From: JBFFSQ01 sp041572275 | Lineage (GTDB): Bacteria > Pseudomonadota > Gammaproteobacteria > SZUA-229 | NCBI GenBank assembly: GCA_041572275.1 | Contig: JBFFSQ010000166.1 | Span: 1-6,633, forward strand | Direction: 5' to 3' | Length of the DNA: 6,633 nt | Shown: in pieces, positions 1 to 5,377 of the stretch | Numbering within the stretch: position 1 is the stretch's first letter | How the letters are laid out: each line of letters begins with the position of its first letter | Translations under genes and position numbers: made by a program | Notes under the pieces: model-generated | Seen by the model: only the letters and a program-made list of their open reading frames with translations | Told to the model about the DNA's origin: nothing | Databases searched by the model: none

Positions 1-173
1 AGATTAATACGTATGGTTTCTGTCGTATCGATAGAGACATCTACCAGCATCGGCTGACAACAGACCTGACAATCTTCTACATAGGATTGCTCTGGCACAG
101 AGCAGTCGATCACAATCGAGATAGGTTCTCCACAATAGGGACACGATTCAGATTGTTCACTCAACCATTCCAT
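1..173 (-). CDS. CPXCG motif-containing cysteine-rich protein, 3' end beyond window
   Basis: This is a small zinc-ribbon-like protein; 57 codons are visible and the C-terminus runs off the left edge. Translation from the ATG at 173 begins MEWLSEQSESCPYCGEPISI. It shows C11-P-Y-C14-G near the N-terminus and a second pair, C35-Q-V-C38 (C39 is adjacent), within YVEDCQVCCQPM. This is the layout of the Cys_rich_CPXG family, whose members are usually about 60-70 residues, so only a few residues should be missing. The four paired cysteines probably bind one zinc ion; the role of the family is not established. A GAGG sequence lies about 11 bases upstream of the ATG. The gene is downstream of and co-directional with the DsrC-like gene, with a 90-base gap, so co-transcription is possible but not shown. 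Confidence 0.85.
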   Translation of the reverse strand, partial: MEWLSEQSESCPYCGEPISIVIDCSVPEQSYVEDCQVCCQPMLVDVSIDTTETIRIN

Positions 174-216
174 GCTTTTGCTAGCCTCAAGATCGTTTAA
201 GCCATAATCGACAACA

Positions 217-228
217 GCCGCTAGCGGC
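217..228. repeat. 12-base perfect palindrome between the DsrC-like and CPXCG genes
   Basis: GCCGCTAGCGGC reads the same on both strands. It sits in the 90-base gap between the two minus-strand genes. No T-run follows it on either strand, so it is not a standard intrinsic terminator. It could be an operator or a chance palindrome. Confidence 0.35.
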
Positions 229-263
229 CCCCGGCAACACAGGGGACTGCCAGCGTTTGATGT

Positions 264-596
264 TTACATACCACTCAAATAGGTTTTGGCCTCTTCACCC
301 GGATCGGGCAAACCGGATACGCGCCAGGCATCAAGACAGGTGTTAAACAGTTTATGCACCCAGTCCGATTTCTCACCATTGCTATGACAAATATTATGCA
401 TCGCGGGAGCAACACCAAAGCGATCATAGTGCTCACGCAAGGCATAGATGACTTTCCAGTGCGCGGGCGACAATGCGCCAATACCCAGCATGTCTGCCAT
501 ATGGATAGCCACACCTTCTGTCCAGTCTTCAGAATGGACCAACAATCCGTTTTCATCCAGTTCGAGTTCAAGCTGATAATCAATTGCAGTGCTCAT
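264..596 (-). CDS. DsrC/TusE-family protein lacking both conserved C-terminal cysteines
   Basis: This 110-residue protein belongs to the TusE/DsrC/DsvC family. Family members carry sulfur on C-terminal cysteines, in tRNA 2-thiouridine formation (TusE) or in dissimilatory sulfur metabolism (DsrC). Recognisable blocks are LDENGLLVHSEDWTEGVA (residues 13-30), LSPAHWKVIYALREHYDRFG (42-61) followed by VAPAMHNIC (62-70), and the tail WRVSGLPDP (91-99). In canonical members the tail reads roughly C-R-x-A-G-L-P-K-P-x-x-C-x. Here the first cysteine position is W91 and the penultimate-cysteine position is E102. Eight further residues (AKTYLSGM) extend past the usual end. The only cysteines are C70 and C87, outside the arm. 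The chosen start (MSTAIDY) has AGGAG six bases upstream; an in-frame ATG 13 codons earlier has no such site. A regulatory, non-sulfur-carrying role is an inference. Confidence 0.85.
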   Translation of the reverse strand: MSTAIDYQLELELDENGLLVHSEDWTEGVAIHMADMLGIGALSPAHWKVIYALREHYDRFGVAPAMHNICHSNGEKSDWVHKLFNTCLDAWRVSGLPDPGEEAKTYLSGM

Positions 597-649
597 TGCG
601 ATCTCCTGAATATTAATGGGGGAATGAAACAACAACGACTACAGACTCA

Positions 650-677
650 ATTATAAGAATATTGAGGAAAAGAATAA
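650..677 (-). promoter_or_regulatory. Candidate promoter for the DsrC-like gene
   Basis: On the minus strand a perfect TATAAT (655 down to 650) lies about 54 bases upstream of the DsrC-like start. The best -35 candidate, TTATTC at 677-672 with a 16-base spacer, is poor. The surrounding DNA is AT-rich, so a chance match is possible. Confidence 0.3.
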
Positions 678-771
678 GATGATTTAGTAGTTTTTTAGAC
701 CGCAGATAGCAGTTTTAATGATATTAAAATAGGAATGATTAAAGTTTTTTATTTGGTTGGCAATTTTTCCC

Positions 772-824
772 GACTGGTCATAAATTCAGGTAATCAGACC
801 GGTTATCTTAATTTGATGACCGGC
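772..824. repeat. Three copies of a 13-base element, two direct and one inverted
   Basis: GACTGGTCATAAA (772-784) and GACCGGTTATCTT (797-809) are direct copies 25 bases apart. The reverse complement of 812-824, GCCGGTCATCAAA, is a third copy in the opposite orientation. The second and third copies form a 9-base stem (799-807 with 815-823, one G-T pair when read as plus-strand RNA) around a 7-base loop. No T-run follows on either strand. The cluster lies in the gap downstream of the lipoprotein gene and upstream of the DsrC-like gene. It could be a binding site acting on the latter or a weak transcript end for the former. Confidence 0.4.
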
Positions 825-866
825 CCGAATACTTACAGCATCACTCTGCCAATATAATACGCAGAA

Positions 867-1424
867 TTAACGCGCGAGAGAAACATCTCGTGGATTAATT
901 TTTAACTTAGACAAGGCTTTCATGAATGCACCAATATTCTTCTTACCAGAACCTTCATTGGCTAACCGTAAACGCTCAATGGCAACAAAAGCATCACCTA
1001 CAGTTGCTGTATGGGGTGCTTTAATTGTCTTATTCAATAGAGTTTTACCCGTACGCGAGTCTACCAGCGTGTATTTGACATCGGTGGTCACCGTCATATC
1101 AAAACCAAAGGATGGTTGATCGACATTCAGCAGGCTTACACTCAAACGGTAACGACCTGAATCTGATAACAGTCCCTGCAACTCAAGAGTTTTTCTTATC
1201 GCACCATAAAAGGCTTCGTCACTGATTTCAGATGTCCACAATGGATTGGTTTCCTCACCACCTGTCACAGTTCCAACATTTATCGCTTTTTTCAATGCTT
1301 TATCATAGGTTGTGGGAGCACCATCGGCATTTCCATAAACCATATTTTCCATTTTTGCCCCGGACGCACAGCCAAATAAAATAGCCGCACAGCCCATAAC
1401 AACCAGCATTCTAAAATTCTTCAT
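867..1424 (-). CDS. Predicted outer-membrane lipoprotein of unknown function
   Basis: This 185-residue protein has a lipoprotein signal: a basic start (MKNFR), a hydrophobic stretch, and a lipobox L16-F-G-C19 for lipidation and cleavage before C19. Alanine at position +2 argues against inner-membrane retention, so the outer membrane is likely. The mature part alternates short beta-like segments (YRLSVSLLNVD, residues 92-102; FDMTVTTDVKYTLVD, 108-122; KTLLNKTIKA, 127-136) with a C-terminal helical part (GDAFVAIERLRLANEG, 143-158; IGAFMKALSKL, 164-174). I do not recognise a family with confidence. It resembles small secreted lipoproteins with one alpha/beta domain. The start is well supported by AAGGAG six bases upstream of the ATG. 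It appears monocistronic, flanked by the repeat-bearing gap on one side and a long gene-free region on the other. Confidence 0.75.
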   Translation of the reverse strand: MKNFRMLVVMGCAAILFGCASGAKMENMVYGNADGAPTTYDKALKKAINVGTVTGGEETNPLWTSEISDEAFYGAIRKTLELQGLLSDSGRYRLSVSLLNVDQPSFGFDMTVTTDVKYTLVDSRTGKTLLNKTIKAPHTATVGDAFVAIERLRLANEGSGKKNIGAFMKALSKLKINPRDVSLAR

Positions 1425-1664
1425 TATTATCTCCTTAGATAGACTCCAATTGTATACACACCCGGTCTAATTATTATTCCTCGGTGCGGAGCTTATTGTT
1501 ACCTGATACAGGCGATGACACAAGTTTCATCTTTTGGGCACTTTCACTAAATATAAGCAATCGAATAATACTTAATGGTATTAGACTATTTACGGTCTGG
1601 GTTTCGCCTCGGCAACTGCTCCTGCGCTACCCCACCACCTACATCCATGTACGCGTCTTGGCAA

Positions 1665-1697
1665 GTTACTTTTCTTAAGCTGCCGTAAGAAAAATAG
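1665..1697. repeat. Left-end hairpin of the non-coding element
   Basis: TTACTTTTCTTA (1666-1677 region) pairs with TAAGAAAAATAG (1686-1697), with two non-Watson-Crick positions near the base. The loop is AGCTGCCG (1678-1685). It corresponds in position to the right-end hairpin, which supports treating the two as terminal structures of one element. Confidence 0.5.
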
Positions 1698-1806
1698 CCA
1701 AAAGAATGTCGTCCCAAGTCGCAAGCCCTTGTAAAAAGCAATGTGGAAAAAATCAAAAGCTACAGGCTTTAATGACTTGTGTTTTTAAGTCCCCTTACAC
1801 AGCTTG

Positions 1807-1953
1807 CCGAGCATTGTGCAAAAGAGGGTACATCCGCCAAGGATGGCGGATTTAGTTTTGTTGAGCATGGAGGCGAATTAAAACGACCCGGAAATAGGAT
1901 AAGCAATTATAATTCTACTATTGAGCCACTAACAGAGTAATAACAATGCTCGG
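1807..1953. repeat. Nested 11-base perfect inverted repeat inside the element
   Basis: CCGAGCATTGT (1807-1817) is exactly reverse-complemented by ACAATGCTCGG (1943-1953), about 125 bases apart. The right copy runs into the 10-base palindrome CGGGTACCCG (1951-1960). Nested within the larger inverted ends, this suggests that the whole element could fold into a long stem with branches. Confidence 0.5.
1832..1851 (+). terminator. Terminator-like hairpin in the centre of the element
   Basis: ATCCGCCA (1832-1839), loop AGGA and TGGCGGAT (1844-1851) form a perfect 8-base GC-rich stem. It is followed on the plus strand by a T-rich stretch, TTAGTTTTG. The shape fits an intrinsic terminator, but no plus-strand gene lies upstream, so it may simply be an internal stem of the repeat element. 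Confidence 0.35.
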
Positions 1954-1993
1954 GTACCCGTAGGGCAAACTGTCTTGGGGCGGCATTTTCTTG

Positions 1994-2027
1994 GTTACTT
2001 ATTTGTTGCTGAAGACAAAGAAGTAAC
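1994..2027. repeat. Right-end hairpin of the non-coding element
   Basis: GTTACTTATTTGT (1994-2006) pairs with ACAAAGAAGTAAC (2015-2027) over 13 positions with one mismatch (A2001 against G2020). The loop is eight bases, TGCTGAAG. It is followed by TCGCC, AGCA and GGCGA, a second small GC-rich stem at the outer boundary. Confidence 0.55.
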
Positions 2028-2105
2028 TCGCCAGCAGGCGAAACTCAAACACCAATAAAGCAAAAAAACCTTAAATCAACCTAAATAACAACGTATCACT
2101 CAGCC

Positions 2106-2990
2106 TCAATCCGATTCATCCCTAACCTCATCCAAAAACCCACACACCTTCTCCACTCCCTGCAAAATCCTCGGCGTATGCCTGACAATCAAATCTGCAT
2201 TCACCGGATACAGATGCTTATGTTTCACAGCCTTCAGGTTTTTCCATTTCTTCCACGCATTCAACCAGTCTTTTCTGGATTCATTCACACCTGCGATAAT
2301 CACTTCAGGATTCTTTTCGATGACGGCTTCTAATGAAATCCTGGGTGCCAGCACTTGCATATCTTTAAACACATTATTCCCGCCACACAATTCAATTACA
2401 TGGCTGATAATATGTTCTCCGTTAACAGTAAACAGCGGCTCATTCCAGACCTGATAAAACACATCGAGTCTGGTTTTATTCTGATGATCAATTTTTAATT
2501 CATTTAATTTTGCCAGATACTGATCGGCCTCAACGTTTGCAATTTTTTCCGTGGCCAGCAACTGACCGAGACTGACGATAACCTCTGCCACATCCTCTAG
2601 TTCTCTGGGTTCGGTGACAAATATATTAAAACCCAGTTTTCTGATTTCATCGAGTTGCCCTTCAGGGTTACCACTCTTCCAGGCCACGACCAGATCCGGT
2701 TGCAGGGCACTAATCATTTCCAGATCAAATTTATTATAACTGCCGACTCTAGGTATATTTTTCGCCGCCTCTGGAAAGTCACTGAAACTCACGACACCAA
2801 CAACTCTGTCTGCTCCACCTGCGACAAACAGCAATTCTGTAACATGAGGCGCCAGACTGACAATTCTTCTCGCAGGCTGTTCTAGTACCAGTGTATGTCC
2901 TGTATCATCCTCCACTCTGATTTCTGCCTGCACGTTTGTGACCAGTAATGCAACAACAAGTAAATAGACGGATTTAAATAATTTCAACAT
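2106..2990 (-). CDS. btuF: Periplasmic cobalamin-binding protein BtuF
   Basis: This 294-residue protein is the substrate-binding component of the vitamin B12 ABC importer. It captures corrinoid in the periplasm and delivers it to BtuCD. A signal peptide covers residues 1-22, with cleavage likely after VQA. The mature protein has the two-lobed TroA/helical-backbone fold. Family blocks are RRIVSLAPHVTELLFVAGGA (41-60), a conserved PDLVVAWKSGN (98-108), LCGGNNVFKD (201-210), APRISLEAV (215-223) and HTPRILQGVEKVC (271-283). C202 and C283 correspond to the disulfide pair of Escherichia coli BtuF. Some aromatic residues that contact B12 in E. coli appear replaced: the tryptophan of its STWQG block aligns with Y85 in GSYNK. 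The start is set by the signal peptide, because no clear ribosome-binding site precedes the ATG. No btuC or btuD lies in the window. The gene is divergent from cobQ. Confidence 0.9.
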   Translation of the reverse strand: MLKLFKSVYLLVVALLVTNVQAEIRVEDDTGHTLVLEQPARRIVSLAPHVTELLFVAGGADRVVGVVSFSDFPEAAKNIPRVGSYNKFDLEMISALQPDLVVAWKSGNPEGQLDEIRKLGFNIFVTEPRELEDVAEVIVSLGQLLATEKIANVEADQYLAKLNELKIDHQNKTRLDVFYQVWNEPLFTVNGEHIISHVIELCGGNNVFKDMQVLAPRISLEAVIEKNPEVIIAGVNESRKDWLNAWKKWKNLKAVKHKHLYPVNADLIVRHTPRILQGVEKVCGFLDEVRDESD

Positions 2991-3057
2991 AGGGTTATTT
3001 TTTCTAAGTTAGATCGCCAGGCATACAGGCACAGTGAACCATGCATAAGTAATTAAG

Positions 3058-3079
3058 ATCCCTCCACTTTGGTCGGGAT
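3058..3079. repeat. Hairpin-forming palindromic sequence between btuF and cobQ
   Basis: ATCCCTCC (3058-3065) faces GGTCGGGAT (3071-3079) across the loop ACTTT. ATCCC pairs with GGGAT and CC with GG, around a small bulge. Similar short palindromes of the form ATCCC-TCxAC-TT-xGxTC-GGGAT occur dispersed in several bacterial genomes; I recall this but cannot check it here. It lies in the only control region shared by btuF and cobQ, about 40 bases upstream of cobQ. Confidence 0.45.
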
Positions 3080-3091
3080 GACAAACAGACT

Positions 3092-3124
3092 ATGACCGTA
3101 TATCAAATCCGCATTCTAACATGA
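3092..3124 (+). other. Possible 10-codon leader frame overlapping the cobQ start
   Basis: An ATG at 3092 opens a frame reading MTVYQIRILT and ends at a TGA (3122-3124) that overlaps the cobQ ATG as ATGA. Such an overlap can couple translation of two frames. This would explain how cobQ starts without a visible ribosome-binding site. Against it, the leader frame has no strong ribosome-binding site of its own and could be chance. Confidence 0.25.
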
Positions 3125-4584
3125 ACGCTCAAACACTCATGATACAAGGCACCACCTCGGATGCCGGTAAAACCACACTGGTCGCTGGCCTCTGCCGTGT
3201 ACTTCATCGCCGCGGGATTGCAGTTGCGCCCTTCAAGCCACAAAACATGGCCCTCAATAGCGCAGTGACCATTGATGGCGGTGAAATCGGCCGCGCCCAG
3301 GCGGTTCAGGCACAGGCCTGTGGTCTCGAAGCCCATACCGATATGAACCCGGTGCTACTTAAACCCAATTCTGATACTGGCGCACAGGTCATCATCCACG
3401 GCAAGGCGCTGTCTGACATGGATGCCGCCGGCTTTCATGACTACAAGGCCACCGCGATGCAGGCGGTACTCGAATCCCATCACCGCCTGTCGCAACAATA
3501 CGATGTCATTGTGGTTGAGGGTGCCGGCAGTCCCGCCGAGATTAATTTGCGACAAGGTGATATAGCCAATATGGGATTTGCCGAGGCTATTGACTGCCCG
3601 GTTCTGCTCATCGCCGATATCGATAGAGGCGGTGTATTTGCCCATTTAACCGGCACAGTGCAATTGTTATCAGCCTCTGAACAGGCGCGCATCAAAGGCT
3701 TTGTCATCAATCGTTTTCGCGGTGACCTGGCCTTACTTCAATCCGGTCTCGACTGGCTGGAGGTCTACAGCCAGAAATCGGTGCTCGGTGTGTTACCTTA
3801 TTTACATGGCCTGCACCTGGAAGCCGAAGACGCACTCAATGCTGAATCCTACACCCACACGGATGCCACGATTAAAGTCATCGTGCCGGTTCTACCTCGA
3901 ATCAGCAACCACACTGACTTTGACTCCCTTCGACTACATCCGGCTGTTGATTTCCTGTACATCGGTCCTGATCAAGCAATACCACCCTGTGATCTGGTAA
4001 TTTTGCCTGGAAGTAAATCCGTACGTGATGATCTGGCCTGGCTGCGTAAACAGGGCTGGCAATCCTACCTCGATCGGCATTTACGTTATGGTGGCAAACT
4101 ACTGGGCATTTGTGGCGGCATGCAGATGCTCGGCAAAATGATCCATGACCCGTTGGGTATCGAAGGTGCCAAAGGTTCCAGTGCGGGGCTGGCCTACTTT
4201 GATTTTGAAACCACGATAGCCGCTGACAAACAGCTGCGCCGACAAAGCGGCCACCTATGTCTCAATCAGGCCGTTGTCAGCGGTTACGAAATACATGCCG
4301 GTATCAGCCAGGGCCCGGCACTGGAAAAACCCGCGGCCCTGCTCGGCGAGCAACCCGATGGTGCACTCTCCGACGACGGCCATATCATGGCGACCTATTT
4401 ACATGGCCTGTTTGATGAGCAAAGTGCCTGTGATGCAGTGCTTCAGTGGTGTGGCCTGGAACAACCTGAATCGAAAAATTATTTTGATTTACGTGAACAG
4501 GCGATTGAGCGACTGGCCGATGCCATTGAACAGCATCTGGATGTCGATGCCATACTGCAGTTACTGGATGACCATCACGACTAA
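3121..4584 (+). CDS. cobQ: Cobyric acid synthase (CobQ/CbiP)
   Basis: This 487-residue cytoplasmic enzyme performs the four glutamine- and ATP-dependent amidations of adenosylcobyric acid a,c-diamide (at carboxyls b, d, e and g) to give adenosylcobyric acid. The N-terminal domain is a dethiobiotin synthetase-like ATPase with P-loop GTTSDAGKTTL (10-20), followed by FKPQNMALNSAVT (38-50) and GGEIGRAQAVQAQA (53-66). VVEGAGSPAEINL (131-143) and ADIDRGGVFAHLTGT (165-179) are also characteristic. The C-terminal class I glutamine amidotransferase domain has the nucleophile C331 in LLGICGGMQMLG (327-338) and the catalytic H428 in ATYLHGLFD (424-432); GYEIHAG (388-394) is conserved as well. Length and motifs are complete. 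The ATG at 3121 matches the usual N-terminus of the family, but no Shine-Dalgarno sequence is visible upstream. The 3' end overlaps cobS by 24 bases. Confidence 0.96.
   Translation: MNAQTLMIQGTTSDAGKTTLVAGLCRVLHRRGIAVAPFKPQNMALNSAVTIDGGEIGRAQAVQAQACGLEAHTDMNPVLLKPNSDTGAQVIIHGKALSDMDAAGFHDYKATAMQAVLESHHRLSQQYDVIVVEGAGSPAEINLRQGDIANMGFAEAIDCPVLLIADIDRGGVFAHLTGTVQLLSASEQARIKGFVINRFRGDLALLQSGLDWLEVYSQKSVLGVLPYLHGLHLEAEDALNAESYTHTDATIKVIVPVLPRISNHTDFDSLRLHPAVDFLYIGPDQAIPPCDLVILPGSKSVRDDLAWLRKQGWQSYLDRHLRYGGKLLGICGGMQMLGKMIHDPLGIEGAKGSSAGLAYFDFETTIAADKQLRRQSGHLCLNQAVVSGYEIHAGISQGPALEKPAALLGEQPDGALSDDGHIMATYLHGLFDEQSACDAVLQWCGLEQPESKNYFDLREQAIERLADAIEQHLDVDAILQLLDDHHD
4561..4584. other. Codon-aligned tail-to-tail overlap of cobQ and cobS
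   Basis: The last eight codons of cobQ (LLDDHHD plus TAA) lie opposite the last eight codons of cobS (LVVMVIQ plus TAA) in exact codon register. Each gene's TAA stop is the complement of a TTA leucine codon in the other gene. There is no room for a dedicated terminator between the genes, so the converging transcripts must overlap. Confidence 0.9.
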
Positions 4585-5295
4585 TGTCACCACCTCGATA
4601 ATCTCAATCATTGCGCCTGCGGTATCCCCGGTCATACCGTCGATGCGTTTTAACATCAGCCAGCGCAGCCAGCCGAATACCAGAGCGCAGGCCGCCAGTA
4701 GCCACAACACCAGTACCCAGTGAAGCACATACAGCAGGCATAGCAGTGTAATCAGTAATACACCATAAGCCATGGTTCGTGGTAAATGCTCGGCCATGTC
4801 ACTGCCCAGGCCATTGGCACGCACATAAGGTGTCGTCAGTAGTAAGGCCAGGGCCGCCGTTCGCCCCAGCACCGGTGCAACAATCAACAGCAACCAGTTA
4901 TTACTATCCACCGCGGCCACCAGTGCCGCAAACTTGAGTAACAGCACCACCACCAGTACGACAATCGCCAATGCACCTGAACGCGAATCCTTCATGATGT
5001 CCAGCGTACGTTGCTGGTCACCCAGCCCACCGGCCCAGGCATCGGCACTGTCGGCCAGGCCATCCAGGTGCAGGCCACCGGTGATCAACACCCAACCCAA
5101 TAACACAATGGCTGCAACCAGCATTGAATGCTGTTGCTCGATCACAGCAAACAACAATGCCAGTAACAAACCAATCAGCAGACCAATGAGTGGGTAATAC
5201 AATACTGACTTACCCATAGCTTCACCTTTCCAATCGACTTCGACGAACACTGGAATACGGGTCAGGAATTGTATCGCAATAAGGAAAGCAGTCAT
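4561..5295 (-). CDS. cobS: Adenosylcobinamide-GDP ribazoletransferase (cobalamin 5'-phosphate synthase)
   Basis: This 244-residue inner-membrane enzyme joins adenosylcobinamide-GDP with alpha-ribazole (or its 5'-phosphate) to give adenosylcobalamin (or its phosphate), the final assembly step. The family signature is clear: FLTRIPV near the start (10-16), TGGLHLDGLADSADAWAGG (72-90), IMKDSRSGALA (100-110) and KRIDGMTGDTAGA (216-228). Several long hydrophobic segments account for most of the rest (about 34-52, 59-72, 109-129, 133-154, 177-210 and 230-243). In the last motif the usual glycine pair (RxGGxTGD) reads RIDGMTGD, a minor departure. I chose the ATG at 5295; a TTG three codons earlier is also in frame, but the ATG gives the usual family start. 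No ribosome-binding site is obvious for either. The gene is convergent with cobQ and divergent from the 182-residue gene. Confidence 0.94.
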   Translation of the reverse strand: MTAFLIAIQFLTRIPVFVEVDWKGEAMGKSVLYYPLIGLLIGLLLALLFAVIEQQHSMLVAAIVLLGWVLITGGLHLDGLADSADAWAGGLGDQQRTLDIMKDSRSGALAIVVLVVVLLLKFAALVAAVDSNNWLLLIVAPVLGRTAALALLLTTPYVRANGLGSDMAEHLPRTMAYGVLLITLLCLLYVLHWVLVLWLLAACALVFGWLRWLMLKRIDGMTGDTAGAMIEIIEVVTLVVMVIQ

Positions 5296-5335
5296 AAGTG
5301 TCAATTGATTTAAAACAGGAGTCGTGAATAGTATC

Positions 5336-5346
5336 TGCTATATACT
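5336..5346 (+). promoter_or_regulatory. Candidate extended -10 promoter for the 182-residue gene
   Basis: TGCTATATACT contains TG, one base, then TATATA, with TATACT overlapping at 5341-5346. No good -35 hexamer lies at the expected spacing, as is usual for extended -10 promoters. Transcription would begin around 5352, about 25 bases before the ATG at 5378. This argues against the in-frame GTG start at 5324. Confidence 0.35.
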
Positions 5347-5377
5347 GTCTCCGCAATTCACACACGAAGTACCGATC

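Larger units (their letters stand above)
1601..2044. mobile_element. MITE-like non-coding element with long imperfect inverted ends
   Basis: The stretch begins GTTTCGCC (1601-1608) and ends with its exact reverse complement GGCGAAAC (2037-2044). Further in, GGCAAGTTACTT (1660-1671) matches the reverse complement of 2021-2032 with one mismatch. Both ends then contain a hairpin. Beyond the hairpins, 1698-1718 matches the reverse complement of 1974-1994 at 17 of 21 positions, ending CCCAAG on both sides. The left end carries about 45 extra bases between the first two blocks. No transposase frame is present and I see no clear target-site duplication. Ends of this kind (GTTTCGCC, then a GTTACTT hairpin, then a CCAAAAGAA-like block) resemble dispersed intergenic repeats that I recall from gammaproteobacterial genomes. 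That assignment is from memory, and mobility is inferred. Confidence 0.55.
1425..2105. other. 681-base gene-free stretch
   Basis: I find no credible protein-coding gene here. The first part (1425-1600) contains the ribosome-binding site and presumably the promoter of the lipoprotein gene on the minus strand; TACAAT at 1454-1449 is the best -10 candidate, without a good -35 partner. The central part (1601-2044) is the repeat element described separately. The last 60 bases (2045-2105), downstream of btuF, are AT-rich and include an A-run (a T-run on the minus strand), but no stem precedes it. Confidence 0.6.

Noticed and set aside
597..635. Upstream ATG giving the DsrC-like protein 13 extra residues
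   Set aside because: The extension contains the AGGAG site that serves the ATG at 596, and DsrC/TusE proteins normally begin close to that position.
853..858. Perfect TATAAT on the plus strand
   Set aside because: No plus-strand gene follows, there is no -35 partner, and it lies just beyond the end of the minus-strand lipoprotein gene.
1484..1678. 64-codon plus-strand open frame at the left end of the non-coding element
   Set aside because: It has no ribosome-binding site, no domain-like pattern, and runs through the inverted-repeat end of the element. It is most likely a chance frame.
1601..2044. CRISPR array or integron attachment-site array as the explanation of the repeats
   Set aside because: There are no regularly spaced direct repeats and no repeat-spacer periodicity. 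The structure is inverted and paired, not tandem.
3103..3710. Several minus-strand open frames inside cobQ, and similar ones opposite cobS
   Set aside because: They lie entirely opposite strongly conserved enzymes, lack start signals and show no domain pattern. They are shadows of the GC-richer coding frames.
5324..5377. GTG start giving the 182-residue protein 18 more residues
   Set aside because: The extension overlaps the likely promoter (5336-5346) and has no ribosome-binding site; the ATG at 5378 is preferred.
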